Positions 14,302 through 23,146 of a DNA stretch of 38,338 bases are shown here, in pieces. Origin of the DNA: a virus; the IMG/VR virus record IMGVR_UViG_3300006874_000039, positions 1 through 38,338 of that record. The stretch is one strand, 5' to 3'. The notes below the pieces were generated by a model. That model did no database searches. It was not told where the DNA came from and was given only the letters and a program-made list of their open reading frames with translations. The position numbers were made by a program, and so were the translations under genes. How positions within the stretch are numbered: position 1 is the stretch's first letter; the number at the start of each line of letters is the position of its first letter.

Positions 14302-14613
14302 ATGACAGAGATACTTGTTTCATTATTCGGAGCCATCGGGGCCGTAGTTGCAAGCTATTTTTCGTACGCTGCTAATAGGCAGAGTAGGCGTAGCAATGTG
14401 TCGATTGAGCAGATCAACGACGCTGTTAACCATAGGCACAAGACTGGAACTCCCCGATTATACGACATGGTTTTGTCTAACTTTAATAGGGTTGGGCAAT
14501 TGGAAAAATCAGTAAAAGAAATTAAACGTGATATCAAAGACCTGTCACATGTTGTGTCAGTTCACGAAATTGAATTAGATAGCATAGAAGATAAAATAGA
14601 AGGGACCAACTAA
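14302..14613 (+). CDS. Membrane-anchored coiled-coil protein, DUF2746/holin-like
   Basis: Residues 3-22 form an N-terminal membrane segment (EILVSLFGAIGAVVASYFSY), followed by a basic patch (NRQSRRS), a conserved-looking centre AVNHRHKTGTPRLYDMV (about 41-57) and a coiled-coil tail with heptads (LEKSVKEIKRDIKDL). The central NHR-H-TGTPRLYD pattern resembles DUF2746-type phage membrane proteins sometimes considered holins. AGGGA lies about 6 bases upstream of the start, and the stop overlaps the next start as TAATG. With the peptidase nearby, this is the best alternative holin candidate. Role remains inferred. Confidence 0.6.
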   Translation: MTEILVSLFGAIGAVVASYFSYAANRQSRRSNVSIEQINDAVNHRHKTGTPRLYDMVLSNFNRVGQLEKSVKEIKRDIKDLSHVVSVHEIELDSIEDKIEGTN

Positions 14614-14918
14614 TGGGCAACCTACAAAACTACGAATCAAACGAAATTGGCAAAGCACGCATGGATACTCTCCGACGATTCGGTGGGGACGCCAAGCGAC
14701 TGTGCGATGGCATGTACCAACTAGCGGCTGGCTATGATTCATTCCGCTCACAACTCGATGAAGTCACTGACGCAGAGGACATCGGCTACTCAGATGCAGC
14801 CTTCGATTATTCCGTTGCACAGTGCCTTCCAACTCTTGAAATGCTTACGGCGGAGCAGAAGGTTTGGCTTGATCGGTATCTTGATGGACTGGGTTATCAA
14901 CCTAAACCGCAGGTGTAG
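14613..14918 (+). CDS. Hypothetical soluble protein (101 aa)
   Basis: A soluble helical protein with acidic patches (DEVTDAEDIGYSDAAFDYSV) and aromatic residues near the end (WLDRYLDGLGY). No signal, membrane segment or recognised motif. It starts inside the stop of the coiled-coil membrane gene and ends 4 bases before the first beta-helix gene, so it may be a small virion or chaperone protein for the tail fibres. The function is unknown. Confidence 0.65.
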   Translation: MGNLQNYESNEIGKARMDTLRRFGGDAKRLCDGMYQLAAGYDSFRSQLDEVTDAEDIGYSDAAFDYSVAQCLPTLEMLTAEQKVWLDRYLDGLGYQPKPQV

Positions 14919-14922
14919 GTAA

Positions 14923-15981
14923 ATGGCGACTTATTACACATCCTCCACGGCACTTGGCGGCGGCGTTGGGTCGTATGTCGATCCGTTTACGTTGCAGGAG
15001 GGTTTGAACAATGTAGCCAGTGGCGATGAGCTTCGCGTTCTAAATGACGGGACATATAGTCCTTCGTCCACTTTGACCTATTCGCTAGAACCTACGGATT
15101 TCGTGACAATCAGTGGTCGCAACTCGGCAGATACAGCCTACGAACATGCGACCATTGACGGTACGTTTTTGTCTGGATCTGACATGCTCCAGATGAGCGG
15201 CACTACCTACAATGGGAATAGGACTTATTGGAAAAATTTAATTTTCACAAATTCCACAGTTATTGTCAGGGGGTCATTTTACGGTCGTCAAAACTGGATG
15301 ATAAATTGCCAGTTCATAAACTCGCAGTATGCGTGGCATAGCAACGGATACCAAAACACATTTGTAAATTGTGAATTTGCAAACCTATCGGCAAACGCAC
15401 TCCATGTTGCAAATGAATCTGTTGTGATTGGCTGTTCGTTTCATGACATAAGTGCAAATGCCATGCGGTTATGCAACGGTGCAAAAGTTTACAATTCCGT
15501 TTTTTACGACGTTTCTGGAGATGCAATATATGGCAGTATTTATACTATTTCAGGATGCACGTTTTTTAGAAATTCAATAGATGCCTGCCATGGTGCGTTT
15601 ATTGTTGTAGATAATATCTTCTCTGACAGTGGTGGATATGGCATTGATGGTAGTTATATTAGCTACCTTTACTCCAACAATCTTTTCTATAACAACACGC
15701 TTGGCGATGCTAACTTAACAGCGGGCGGGCAAGGAACGGGGCTTAATTCCATAACAGGCCAAGACCCTCTATTTACTAACACAACTGCTGGCTCAGTGGA
15801 TCTTAGCTTGCAGACTGGTTCCCCGGCAATCGGTGCGGGGTTCGTCGGGACAATTCCGGGCAATAACTCAAGTATCGACATGGTGGGTTATTCAGATATT
15901 GGAGCGTTGCAGTCTCAGGCGTCCACCGGCGGCACTTCCTACACTCCCGCAGCTTCTGCCAAGTTCACCCGTTTGGAATAA
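14923..15981 (+). CDS. Parallel beta-helix protein, tailspike-like (352 aa)
   Basis: Likely a receptor-binding or surface-polysaccharide-cleaving tail protein. The body (about 20-300) consists of imperfect 20-25-residue turns with Asn-rich T2-type corners (NLIFTNSTVIV, NCQFINS, NCEFANLS, GCSFHDIS, NSVFYDVS, GCTFFRNS, DNIFSDS), the hallmark of right-handed parallel beta-helices such as pectate lyase-like tailspikes. The N-terminus YYTSSTALGGGVGSYVDPFTLQEGL is typical of the first turn of such proteins. The C-terminus ends KFTRLE, shared in outline with the next two proteins. No catalytic residues can be assigned. Related in fold to the next gene, so probably an old duplication. Confidence 0.8.
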   Translation: MATYYTSSTALGGGVGSYVDPFTLQEGLNNVASGDELRVLNDGTYSPSSTLTYSLEPTDFVTISGRNSADTAYEHATIDGTFLSGSDMLQMSGTTYNGNRTYWKNLIFTNSTVIVRGSFYGRQNWMINCQFINSQYAWHSNGYQNTFVNCEFANLSANALHVANESVVIGCSFHDISANAMRLCNGAKVYNSVFYDVSGDAIYGSIYTISGCTFFRNSIDACHGAFIVVDNIFSDSGGYGIDGSYISYLYSNNLFYNNTLGDANLTAGGQGTGLNSITGQDPLFTNTTAGSVDLSLQTGSPAIGAGFVGTIPGNNSSIDMVGYSDIGALQSQASTGGTSYTPAASAKFTRLE

Positions 15982-15984
15982 GAT

Positions 15985-17289
15985 ATGACAACTCCTAATG
16001 GTGCAATTGTATTTCACGCCACATCTGGATCAGACACTCAAGCAAGTGGGCTTGGGCCTTCAACGGCAGTATATGGCAGTGGTGCGTCTACTGATGGAAC
16101 GGCGGTTGTCACGGGCATTACCACCACTGGAGTATCTGCTGGGGATTTGCTCTGGGTGCAGACTGCAAGCGGTCGGCAGTTTTCAATTATTGCCAGTGTT
16201 GATAGCAGCACGCAGGTGACTTGTGACGATACGTTTGCTCTAGGTGCTAGTCAGACTTGGGCGATTGGTGGGAAGAGAGCGACCCTAGATAACTCGGACA
16301 GTCGACTTTTGTTTACCGCTGATGCCAAGCCGGGCTGGACGATTGAAACAGAGACAGACCAGAGCTTAACTAGTGCAATTGCTTGGACCGCTGACGGTGA
16401 CAGTACAGGCTGCATAACACTTAAAGGCAGTGATGCAACGACATTAAAAAAGATAAACCAGACAGCAAATGCAAACGGAATTACACTGACAATTGCCAAT
16501 TACGTTGCAATTAAAGATTTGCACATTGTCAGGTCGTCCGGAAGTAACGGTTATACGGCTATCGCGGCTAGAGGCATCCCGATGGTGTTTGAAAACGTCA
16601 AGATAGACAACTCCGGCGGTAATAGTTGGAACCACGGGATTACTCGCAACGGCGGGAATCCTGTGATAACGATGCTGAGGGTAGTTGTCACTAACTGCGT
16701 TTTGGATGGGATCAGCGATGCAGGCGGCGGGGTTGGTGGCGTTGTGTCTGATAGCATTTTCGCAAATAACGGAGGTGACGGTGTAGCGGCAGGCATTTAT
16801 GCACTGACTCTAAGTCGCTGCCTGATTTACGGCAACGGGGCCTATGGAGTTGTATCCAGTCAATATCAGATTAATGTTTCAAATTGCGTCATTCACGGCA
16901 ATACGTCAGATGGTATTAACCTTTCAGGAGTAGCTAATTCTGTGGTGGGGTGCGTTCTGTCTGGTAATGGAGGTTACGGTATTAACGTGGACAGTTCATG
17001 GGCCTTGGGCAGCGTTGAGGACTTTAATGCCTTCTACAACAACACAACCGGAGAAGTCAACAACATCACGAAGGGACCTAGTGACGTCACGTTAACCGCC
17101 GATCCGTTTACCGATACTGCAACGGATGACTACACAATTAACACAACAGCCGGTGGTGGTTCCACTTTACGTTCTACAGCAATCACCCTCGGCTCTACTG
17201 AGACTCGTCCATTCCGCTGGCTTGACGCTGCTGCCGCAGGTGTTGCCGCAGTCTTCTCTTACATGGCTAACTTCACAAGGCTGGGCTAA
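15985..17289 (+). CDS. Second parallel beta-helix tail protein (434 aa)
   Basis: Residues about 1-120 form a strand-rich cap (AIVFHATSGSD, GDLLWVQTASG), and about 145-360 show beta-helix turns with repeated N/C corners (VAIKDLHIVRS, FENVKIDNS, VTNCVLDGIS, VSDSIFANNGGDGV, LSRCLIYGNGAYGV, VSNCVIHGNTSDGINL, VVGCVLSGNGGYGINV). The repeating GNxxxGI/V is typical of pectate-lyase-like sheets. The C-terminal 60 residues (ADPFTDTATDDYTIN and RPFRWLDAAAAG) end in NFTRLG. It follows the first beta-helix gene by 3 bases. Probable adhesin or depolymerase; no active-site residues assigned. Its stop overlaps the next start as TAATG. Confidence 0.8.
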   Translation: MTTPNGAIVFHATSGSDTQASGLGPSTAVYGSGASTDGTAVVTGITTTGVSAGDLLWVQTASGRQFSIIASVDSSTQVTCDDTFALGASQTWAIGGKRATLDNSDSRLLFTADAKPGWTIETETDQSLTSAIAWTADGDSTGCITLKGSDATTLKKINQTANANGITLTIANYVAIKDLHIVRSSGSNGYTAIAARGIPMVFENVKIDNSGGNSWNHGITRNGGNPVITMLRVVVTNCVLDGISDAGGGVGGVVSDSIFANNGGDGVAAGIYALTLSRCLIYGNGAYGVVSSQYQINVSNCVIHGNTSDGINLSGVANSVVGCVLSGNGGYGINVDSSWALGSVEDFNAFYNNTTGEVNNITKGPSDVTLTADPFTDTATDDYTINTTAGGGSTLRSTAITLGSTETRPFRWLDAAAAGVAAVFSYMANFTRLG

Positions 17290-19565
17290 TGTCGTTCACC
17301 AATCCATATCCCGCCAGTCGGCTCACGGTCGATGCTACAAACAGCCTGTCGTCCGGGCTCGTGGGCTTCTGGCCCCTGACCGATGGTACGGGTACGACGG
17401 CGAAGGATATTAGTACGGGTGCGAATGATGGGACTGCGAGTGGTACGGTCAATTGGCTTAGTGGCGATATCGGGATGGCTGCTGACTTTGCTAGCGTAAC
17501 TGGCTATTTCGACACTGGTGCTGGAACTAGTACGCTTGGCATCTCGGGTGGGTCCACCGCATCAATCTCTGCGTGGGTTAATTACACAACTGGCGGAAGT
17601 ATTACGCAGAATGTGTTTGGCGACTTAGGTAGCGGTGGTGTGGCTCCAAATTTTGGCATGTATATTGGGCCTTGGCCTTCTTTCGTAGATGTTTGGCGTA
17701 ACGAAGCTAATGCAAGATTTACATCTGTAACATTTAGTGGATGGATGCACTTCGTTGCTGTATATGACACATCAAACATATACCTATACATCAACGGATC
17801 ACTTCATGGCACGATTGCAAGTTCAGGTAGTATTAACGCTTCTACCGGGAACTGCATGATTGGCAACCAACCTGCCAATAACAGGAACCTTGAAGGGCAA
17901 GAGCAAAACGTCCGCATCTACAACCGTGCCTTATCCGCCACAGAAGTAGCCACCCTCTATAACCGCCCGTGGGAAGGCACCAACTACGGCACGCTTTGGC
18001 CTTACAGTCCTCCAGCCCCGGCAGATGCTACGCTCAGTACTGATACTGCGGCGACGAGTTTGAACGTCGATTTAGAAGGATGGTGGTTATGCACTGACAA
18101 TACTGGCACGACGCTGGTTGATATATCAGGCAATGGGCGAGATGCGACGTTGACTGGTACTAATAGCTGGGTGGCTGATTCTGTAGGGACTGTTAATAGG
18201 TTTGATAACAGTTCAGGCGGGGGGAGTAGTGCAAGTACAACAGACTATCAAATAAGTCTATCAACCTACACCATTGCACTCTGGGTTAATCATGAGGAAG
18301 CTGGGCTTGCATCTGGGAATAAATACGGCGGTGGACTTTCTTTAACTAATGGTAATTCAGCGTCATTGCAGTCAGATGTTGAGTTCTATTTCAATCCAAG
18401 TAGCACTAGTGGTGGTCAATGGCCACAGGTGGTTCATAACAGGTCAAATGGAGGCACGATTGGTTTATGGAGTAGGGCAGAGTCGGCTAAGACATCAGAG
18501 AATGGCGTCTGGAGATTTTATGTTTTAACCTACGACGGCACAAATGCGAGGTTTTACAAAGACGCAGTTTTGGCGGGAACGTCATCATCCTTGGCGGCAC
18601 CGATATCTACAACCGGCAAGCACTTAAATATAGCCACTAATCGCGACCCTGATGGCATCACCTGCTCAATGCAGAACATTAGGCTCTATTCGAGGGCCTT
18701 GTCAGCAGATGAAATCACCATCCTCTACGAACGACCGTGGGAGGGTATCGAATATGGCGATGCTTTCCACTACGATCCGCCCACACCTGCCAATCTCACT
18801 CCGCTCACATCAGATTCCATAAACAATTCACAAATTGGCTGGTGGCCCCTCACCGAAACGGATGATTACGCGAGCGGGGCGGCTGATATTAGTGGGAATG
18901 GGAATAACGGTACTCAGTCTGGCGGCGTGTTGAGCGAGGTGAGTCGGCTGGGTGGTGTTGCTAGTTTTGATGGCGTAAATGACATCATTGATGCAAGTGC
19001 TTACACGATAGCGTCTACATCATCTATGACTATGGCTGGATGGATCAGATACACCTCAACCGTAGGTTCTGTTTGCGTTTTGAATATCTGCAACGCTGGT
19101 GGTGGCACTACTGCTCAATACACCAGAAATATAGCCATCAACTCAAGCGGAAATGCGTCGTGTAATGTCCAGAGTGGAACAGCTATCGCACAGGCGGTTG
19201 GCTCAACCGTGTTTGATATTGGAGAGTGGTACTTCGTAGTAGGTACGTTTGACAAGGTGGGTACTAGCTATGATGTCGAGATATTCGTCAACGGAGTGAG
19301 CGAGGCAACTGCTTCTGGCACTGGTTCTGAACTAACACCGTATACGAACACATGTATCGGAGGTGCTAGAAGATATAATAATGCGATTACGGCTGTAGAA
19401 CCTTGCGAGATTCATAATGTCAGACTTTGGGATAGAGCCTTAACCGCAGATGAAGTATGGGATATCTACGCGAATCCGTGGCTAGGCAGTGCATATACGG
19501 CAACCCCATCCGCCGTTTTATACAATTACATATTACGTTCTAAACGATTTAGGAGGCTAAGTTAA
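17289..19565 (+). CDS. Triple LamG/concanavalin A-like adhesin (758 aa)
   Basis: Three LamG-type (laminin G-3/ConA-like) domains occupy about residues 15-235, 250-490 and 505-745. Each opens with a Trp-rich strand (GFWPLTD, GWWLCTD, GWWPLTE), continues with DISGNGxxGT-like turns (domains 2 and 3), and closes with a conserved segment RxYxRALSAxE, then a PWEG or PWLG exit. Such jelly-roll domains bind carbohydrate or protein ligands, so the protein is likely a host-surface or mucus-binding tail fibre. The domains are diverged, implying old internal duplication. It ends RFRRLS, similar to the two beta-helix proteins. It is the longest protein of the phage. Confidence 0.85.
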   Translation: MSFTNPYPASRLTVDATNSLSSGLVGFWPLTDGTGTTAKDISTGANDGTASGTVNWLSGDIGMAADFASVTGYFDTGAGTSTLGISGGSTASISAWVNYTTGGSITQNVFGDLGSGGVAPNFGMYIGPWPSFVDVWRNEANARFTSVTFSGWMHFVAVYDTSNIYLYINGSLHGTIASSGSINASTGNCMIGNQPANNRNLEGQEQNVRIYNRALSATEVATLYNRPWEGTNYGTLWPYSPPAPADATLSTDTAATSLNVDLEGWWLCTDNTGTTLVDISGNGRDATLTGTNSWVADSVGTVNRFDNSSGGGSSASTTDYQISLSTYTIALWVNHEEAGLASGNKYGGGLSLTNGNSASLQSDVEFYFNPSSTSGGQWPQVVHNRSNGGTIGLWSRAESAKTSENGVWRFYVLTYDGTNARFYKDAVLAGTSSSLAAPISTTGKHLNIATNRDPDGITCSMQNIRLYSRALSADEITILYERPWEGIEYGDAFHYDPPTPANLTPLTSDSINNSQIGWWPLTETDDYASGAADISGNGNNGTQSGGVLSEVSRLGGVASFDGVNDIIDASAYTIASTSSMTMAGWIRYTSTVGSVCVLNICNAGGGTTAQYTRNIAINSSGNASCNVQSGTAIAQAVGSTVFDIGEWYFVVGTFDKVGTSYDVEIFVNGVSEATASGTGSELTPYTNTCIGGARRYNNAITAVEPCEIHNVRLWDRALTADEVWDIYANPWLGSAYTATPSAVLYNYILRSKRFRRLS

Positions 19566-21065
19566 ATGGCTACTTCGGGAGCGTATTACAATACGGCATT
19601 TTCATTTAACTATAGCTTCGTGGATTCGGCAGATCCCACGCTATTGTTTACTGGGACACTGAATAACACTGACATCACCGTTTACAAAAGAACTGGTGGA
19701 ACAACGGTCAGCCCTGGCACATTGACTACGTCTGTACCTGCTGGTTCTGGTGGCGTTTACACGATCACTGTTACTGCTGGTGAGATGCAGTGCGATGAGG
19801 TAGTGCTTGTCTGTGCTGCAAGTGGCATGGTCAAAGAGTCGATTGCAATTACCACTGAGCCAACTCCGGCTGATGTTCTGGAAGTGCAGAAGACTGCTGT
19901 AAGTGGCATTGCTGATTTCCGAGCAACTGGGTTCAGTACGTTTGATCATACAACCAATCAAGTGATTGTTGCGACCAACAATGATAAGACTGGTTACACG
20001 ATCAATGGAACATTGCAAACACTCGATGCGTTGGATACCCAACAGGACTTGCAACACAGTACAACCCAATCAGCCATCTCTGCACTTAACAACTTCAATC
20101 CTGCATCAGATCAGGTGATCGTTGCTACGAACAACGACAAGACTGGCTATTCAATCACTGGTACGCTTACTACGCTTGATGCTCTGGATACTGCTCAAGA
20201 TATTCAACACGCTACTACACAATCTGCTATTAGCGGATTGAATGACATCGCAGCCACCGACATTGTATCGGCGGGACCGATTACTACTCTGAGTGGTGCA
20301 GTTGTTAACGTGGACCTCGTAGATGTTACGACCACAAATACAGACATGCGGGGAACTGATGGTGCCTACACAGGTACTCCAGCGACGGCAGGGCAGATTG
20401 CAGATGCGGTTTGGGACGAGAGCTATGCTGCCCACAGCATTGCTGGGTCATTCGGCAAGCTGATGGACATCATCCGCAAGGCGAATCTATCCACTGAGGG
20501 TACTGTAGCCGGTACTCCAACTGCCTCTGCATTTGACACAAATCTCACTCAGGCAAATGATACATTCAATGCTCAGTTGATTTTGTTTGTTAGCGGTTCC
20601 CTCACTGGAGTATCTGCTCCAATCTTAGACTACGCTCAAACAAACGGACGTATCACTCTTGAAGAATCATTGCCAGCAACTCCGACGGCATCAGACGAGT
20701 TTGTGATTCTGCCCGATCATGTTCATCCGATCACCGAAATTCAGAACGGTCTAGCGACCTCTGCGGCACTGGCAACAGTCGATGCCAATGTGGACTCCAT
20801 ACTCGCGGACACATCGACAGACGGTGTTGTGATTTCTACTGCCCAGGCACAAGCGATTGCAGACGAAGTGCTGAAACGATCTGTTGGCAACGTAGAAGGT
20901 GCTTCTTTGTCTGAGCATAGTCTTGCGACCATCGTTCTGGCGATCCTAGAAAGTCAGAGGGTTGGCTCTACTTGGTCGATTTATAGAACTGATGGAACTA
21001 CGGTTCAGGCCAGTAAAACATTGACGCTAGATCCCTCCGCTGAACCTGTAACACGGGTGCAATAA
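19566..21065 (+). CDS. Tail fibre-like protein with internal repeats (499 aa)
   Basis: Start follows the previous stop directly. The first 105 residues are a beta-sandwich-like domain (FNYSFVDSADPTLLF, DITVYKRTGG, GVYTITVTAGEM). Residues 131-181 and 182-232 are two close copies of a 51-residue unit (QVIVATNNDKTGY, then LDALDTxQD and TTQSAIS). Then AGQIADAVWDESYAAHSIAGSFG, a segment frequent in phage fibre/structural proteins, and a helical C-terminal part. Most likely a fibre or virion protein with a repetitive shaft. No enzyme motif. The stop overlaps a 58-aa gene start as TAATG. Confidence 0.72.
   Translation: MATSGAYYNTAFSFNYSFVDSADPTLLFTGTLNNTDITVYKRTGGTTVSPGTLTTSVPAGSGGVYTITVTAGEMQCDEVVLVCAASGMVKESIAITTEPTPADVLEVQKTAVSGIADFRATGFSTFDHTTNQVIVATNNDKTGYTINGTLQTLDALDTQQDLQHSTTQSAISALNNFNPASDQVIVATNNDKTGYSITGTLTTLDALDTAQDIQHATTQSAISGLNDIAATDIVSAGPITTLSGAVVNVDLVDVTTTNTDMRGTDGAYTGTPATAGQIADAVWDESYAAHSIAGSFGKLMDIIRKANLSTEGTVAGTPTASAFDTNLTQANDTFNAQLILFVSGSLTGVSAPILDYAQTNGRITLEESLPATPTASDEFVILPDHVHPITEIQNGLATSAALATVDANVDSILADTSTDGVVISTAQAQAIADEVLKRSVGNVEGASLSEHSLATIVLAILESQRVGSTWSIYRTDGTTVQASKTLTLDPSAEPVTRVQ
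19956..20261 (+). repeat. In-frame 153-bp direct repeat within the fibre gene
   Basis: Two adjacent 51-codon copies (19956-20108, 20109-20261) encode nearly the same protein unit, with substitutions at many third positions and a few amino acid changes. This points to an older duplication kept under selection for protein sequence rather than a recent slippage event. Confidence 0.75.
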
Positions 21066-21241
21066 TGTTAATTTGGGAATGGGTATTTGGATGGATTAGC
21101 GGTGAGATAACCATATTCGATAGAGTGGGTTATGTCATAAGGCCGTCGAATATACAGCCTAAAAGGGCGATTGTCAGTAGATTTGGCCGTGTTGTTTTGC
21201 GAAGCGATAACAAGAAAATTATATTGAGGGCGAGACATTGA
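21065..21241 (+). CDS. Small basic hypothetical protein (58 aa)
   Basis: A frame of 58 codons starts within the stop of the fibre gene (TAATG) and ends in a TGA that overlaps the TTG start of the next gene. It begins with a Trp-rich hydrophobic stretch (LIWEWVFGWI) and becomes strongly basic (VIRPSNIQPKRAIVSRFGRVVLR, ending KKIILRARH). The strand-rich pattern recalls the small phage proteins found next to structural genes that lead into a beta-sandwich protein. No family is named. Tight coupling on both sides is the main evidence that it is a gene. Confidence 0.6.
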   Translation: MLIWEWVFGWISGEITIFDRVGYVIRPSNIQPKRAIVSRFGRVVLRSDNKKIILRARH

Positions 21242-21597
21242 GCGATCAGTATTACCCTAACGCGACCGCAAACATAGGGTCAAATCAAATAGTCACACTC
21301 TACCTGGGAGACTACCTTTCAAGTGGAGAATCTGTCGATTCAGTTGTATCCGTAACCGAAGTTTCCGGTAAGACTGGGCTGTCAATCGCTAATACCCAGG
21401 TAAACACGGTTGCTGACTATAGTGAGCCTGATTTTGATATCGACATTGGAGACGCTGTTCAGTTTCAGCTTTCAACTTCAAGCACTGTCCCTATAACCTA
21501 TTTAGTTAAGGTTGTGGCTTTAACGAATGGAACACCCGCACAGACAATCACTGAATTCTTTTATTACAGCTTTATCGAGCCTTGTGAGGTAGAGTAA
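21238..21597 (+). CDS. Hypothetical beta-rich structural protein (119 aa)
   Basis: TTG start at 21238 is supported by GAGGG 7 bases upstream and by TTGA overlap with the previous stop; no later in-frame ATG lies near the N-terminus. The product is made of alternating strands (VTLYLGDYL, VDSVVSVTEVSG, ITYLVKVVALTNG, ITEFFYYSF) with few charges, as in an Ig-like or other beta-sandwich virion domain. It has one Cys near the end (EPCEVE). Its stop is inside the next start (TAATG). Likely a small virion protein made with the Cys-rich partner downstream. Confidence 0.65.
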   Translation: MSDQYYPNATANIGSNQIVTLYLGDYLSSGESVDSVVSVTEVSGKTGLSIANTQVNTVADYSEPDFDIDIGDAVQFQLSTSSTVPITYLVKVVALTNGTPAQTITEFFYYSFIEPCEVE

Positions 21598-22832
21598 TGC
21601 CTGGGTGGTATCCATGTTGCTGCGGCGAAGATGGTGTTTTCACATCGGATTGCGGCAAGGTATGTCTAAGCATTACAGGAGCGACGATTAACCCCGCATC
21701 TGTATGCTCGGGGTATACCGACCTAGATATTGATAGAGAAAATTTTGAAGTTGATTTAAAGAAACCACCAGGGGTAAATGAATTTACTGGGGCTTGCAAT
21801 AGCGGGTCGTTTGGACAGCCCACTCCATTCCCATATATTGCGTGGAGAAATTGTCTCGGTTTCCCTGGAGAAATGGGACCGGACATTTATCCTTATGGCG
21901 AAGCGTGCATTGGGTGTTTTCAATTACCTGGTAAGTTCCCCAATCTCGTATACCAGCCCAGCTACGGAACTCCAGCGGCCCCTGCAACGATTACATGCTT
22001 TGATGATGATCATCCAACCTGGGGATCGTACTGGAATCAGTGTACTGGCGGAGTTTATATCGACAGGGAAGGGTATGCATGGGTCACAATAGATAATAAG
22101 ATTATCAATTGGCACACGAGCGGTCTTGGTGCCTCAAATTGGAGGAATTTTATCAATTGGCCTGCCTACTTTAAATCGACTCAAAAGGTCACAAATCCCT
22201 TTAAGTGTGAGCAGAACTTACAGTTTGACTTTGTATGTCAATCTGAACCTTGGGACGCCTATTATAAATCGGATGGCAGTGTCACTATCCCAATGCCTGT
22301 TGATTTCAGTGGTGCCACGATCACCATGAGGATGTCGAATTGCTTCAAGTGCAATTTTTGCACAAACTGCGAAGTTCCTACCGAGCTTTCAGCTGTTGTG
22401 TCAGGAATTACTAATGGGTCATGTTTGAATTGTAATTTGATAAGCGGAACTTGGTCATGTCCAAACTTTTCAACCTTTAGCAGTTCAATTGGTGAAATAT
22501 GCTCTTGGGGGTCGAGCTGCTATAACTGGGGAGCATATTCGGGTCCATGCGGCAATTATGCTGAAAGTGCCTCTATGGTTGTTCAGGGCGTGACTGAATA
22601 TGTTGCTGGGGTGCCAACTAGAAAAATGAGGGCCTATCTGGATTTTTACAACAATATTGCAAATTGCAATCCTTTTGTCCAACCAATTTCAAGAGTAATT
22701 TGGGAAAGGACATATGATCAAGATGGATTAGATTGTTCAAGCTTTGAGAATGAGCTTTTGTTCTATGTCTCAGCAAATAACACACCTTGTGATTTCTCAG
22801 GAAGCAGTGTGCTTGTTTCAGTGGTGCCGTAA
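21597..22832 (+). CDS. Cysteine-rich structural protein, 27 Cys (411 aa)
   Basis: No family is recognised with certainty. The sequence has 27 Cys in 411 residues, opening with WYPCCCGEDG and with dense clusters such as CFKCNFCTNC and CLNC. Between them are Trp- and aromatic-rich loops and beta-prone stretches, and Lys content is low. Such proteins are usually extracellular and disulfide-linked or bind metals. Position between fibre-like proteins and the terminase suggests a virion surface or tail-tip role. Cys-rich CCxC-type proteins are, to my recollection, common in planctomycetes and their phages, a weak host hint. Oxidised folding would have to happen after lysis, since no signal peptide is present. 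Confidence 0.7.
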   Translation: MPGWYPCCCGEDGVFTSDCGKVCLSITGATINPASVCSGYTDLDIDRENFEVDLKKPPGVNEFTGACNSGSFGQPTPFPYIAWRNCLGFPGEMGPDIYPYGEACIGCFQLPGKFPNLVYQPSYGTPAAPATITCFDDDHPTWGSYWNQCTGGVYIDREGYAWVTIDNKIINWHTSGLGASNWRNFINWPAYFKSTQKVTNPFKCEQNLQFDFVCQSEPWDAYYKSDGSVTIPMPVDFSGATITMRMSNCFKCNFCTNCEVPTELSAVVSGITNGSCLNCNLISGTWSCPNFSTFSSSIGEICSWGSSCYNWGAYSGPCGNYAESASMVVQGVTEYVAGVPTRKMRAYLDFYNNIANCNPFVQPISRVIWERTYDQDGLDCSSFENELLFYVSANNTPCDFSGSSVLVSVVP

Positions 22833-23146
22833 TGATAGATGATTGGAAATGCCCGGATTGTGAATATCATATCAGAAATGTTCAGTACCCTGTCCGATGC
22901 AAGTGTGGCGGCACTTTCTTCCATAACTCCTGGGACGGCCCACCATCACGAGAAAGGGTTGAAAGCAGGGGGCTTGGCGATGAGGTTGCCAAGCTAACAA
23001 AGGCCGTTGGGATTAAGCCATGCGGTGCATGTAAGAAGCGGCAACAGAAACTAAATGAGCTGGTGCCGAAGGAGGGGTCATGGGCAAATACAGCAAGACA
23101 GCTAATAAAGCAGGTGACGAGCGGAGGAAAAAGCAAGCCGAATTAA
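22832..23146 (+). CDS. Zinc-ribbon protein (104 aa) upstream of terminase
   Basis: Residues 7-10 (CPDC) and 23-25 (CKC) make a four-Cys zinc ribbon. A second motif CGACKKRQQKLNELVP (about 64-79), preceded by GLGDEVAKLTKAVGIK, is a segment I associate with short phage proteins of unknown role. The gene overlaps the Cys-rich gene as TAATG and runs 67 bases into the terminase gene. Its place and DNA-binding-like ribbon make it a candidate for a packaging or small-terminase-like function, but that is a guess from context. Confidence 0.65.
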   Translation: MIDDWKCPDCEYHIRNVQYPVRCKCGGTFFHNSWDGPPSRERVESRGLGDEVAKLTKAVGIKPCGACKKRQQKLNELVPKEGSWANTARQLIKQVTSGGKSKPN

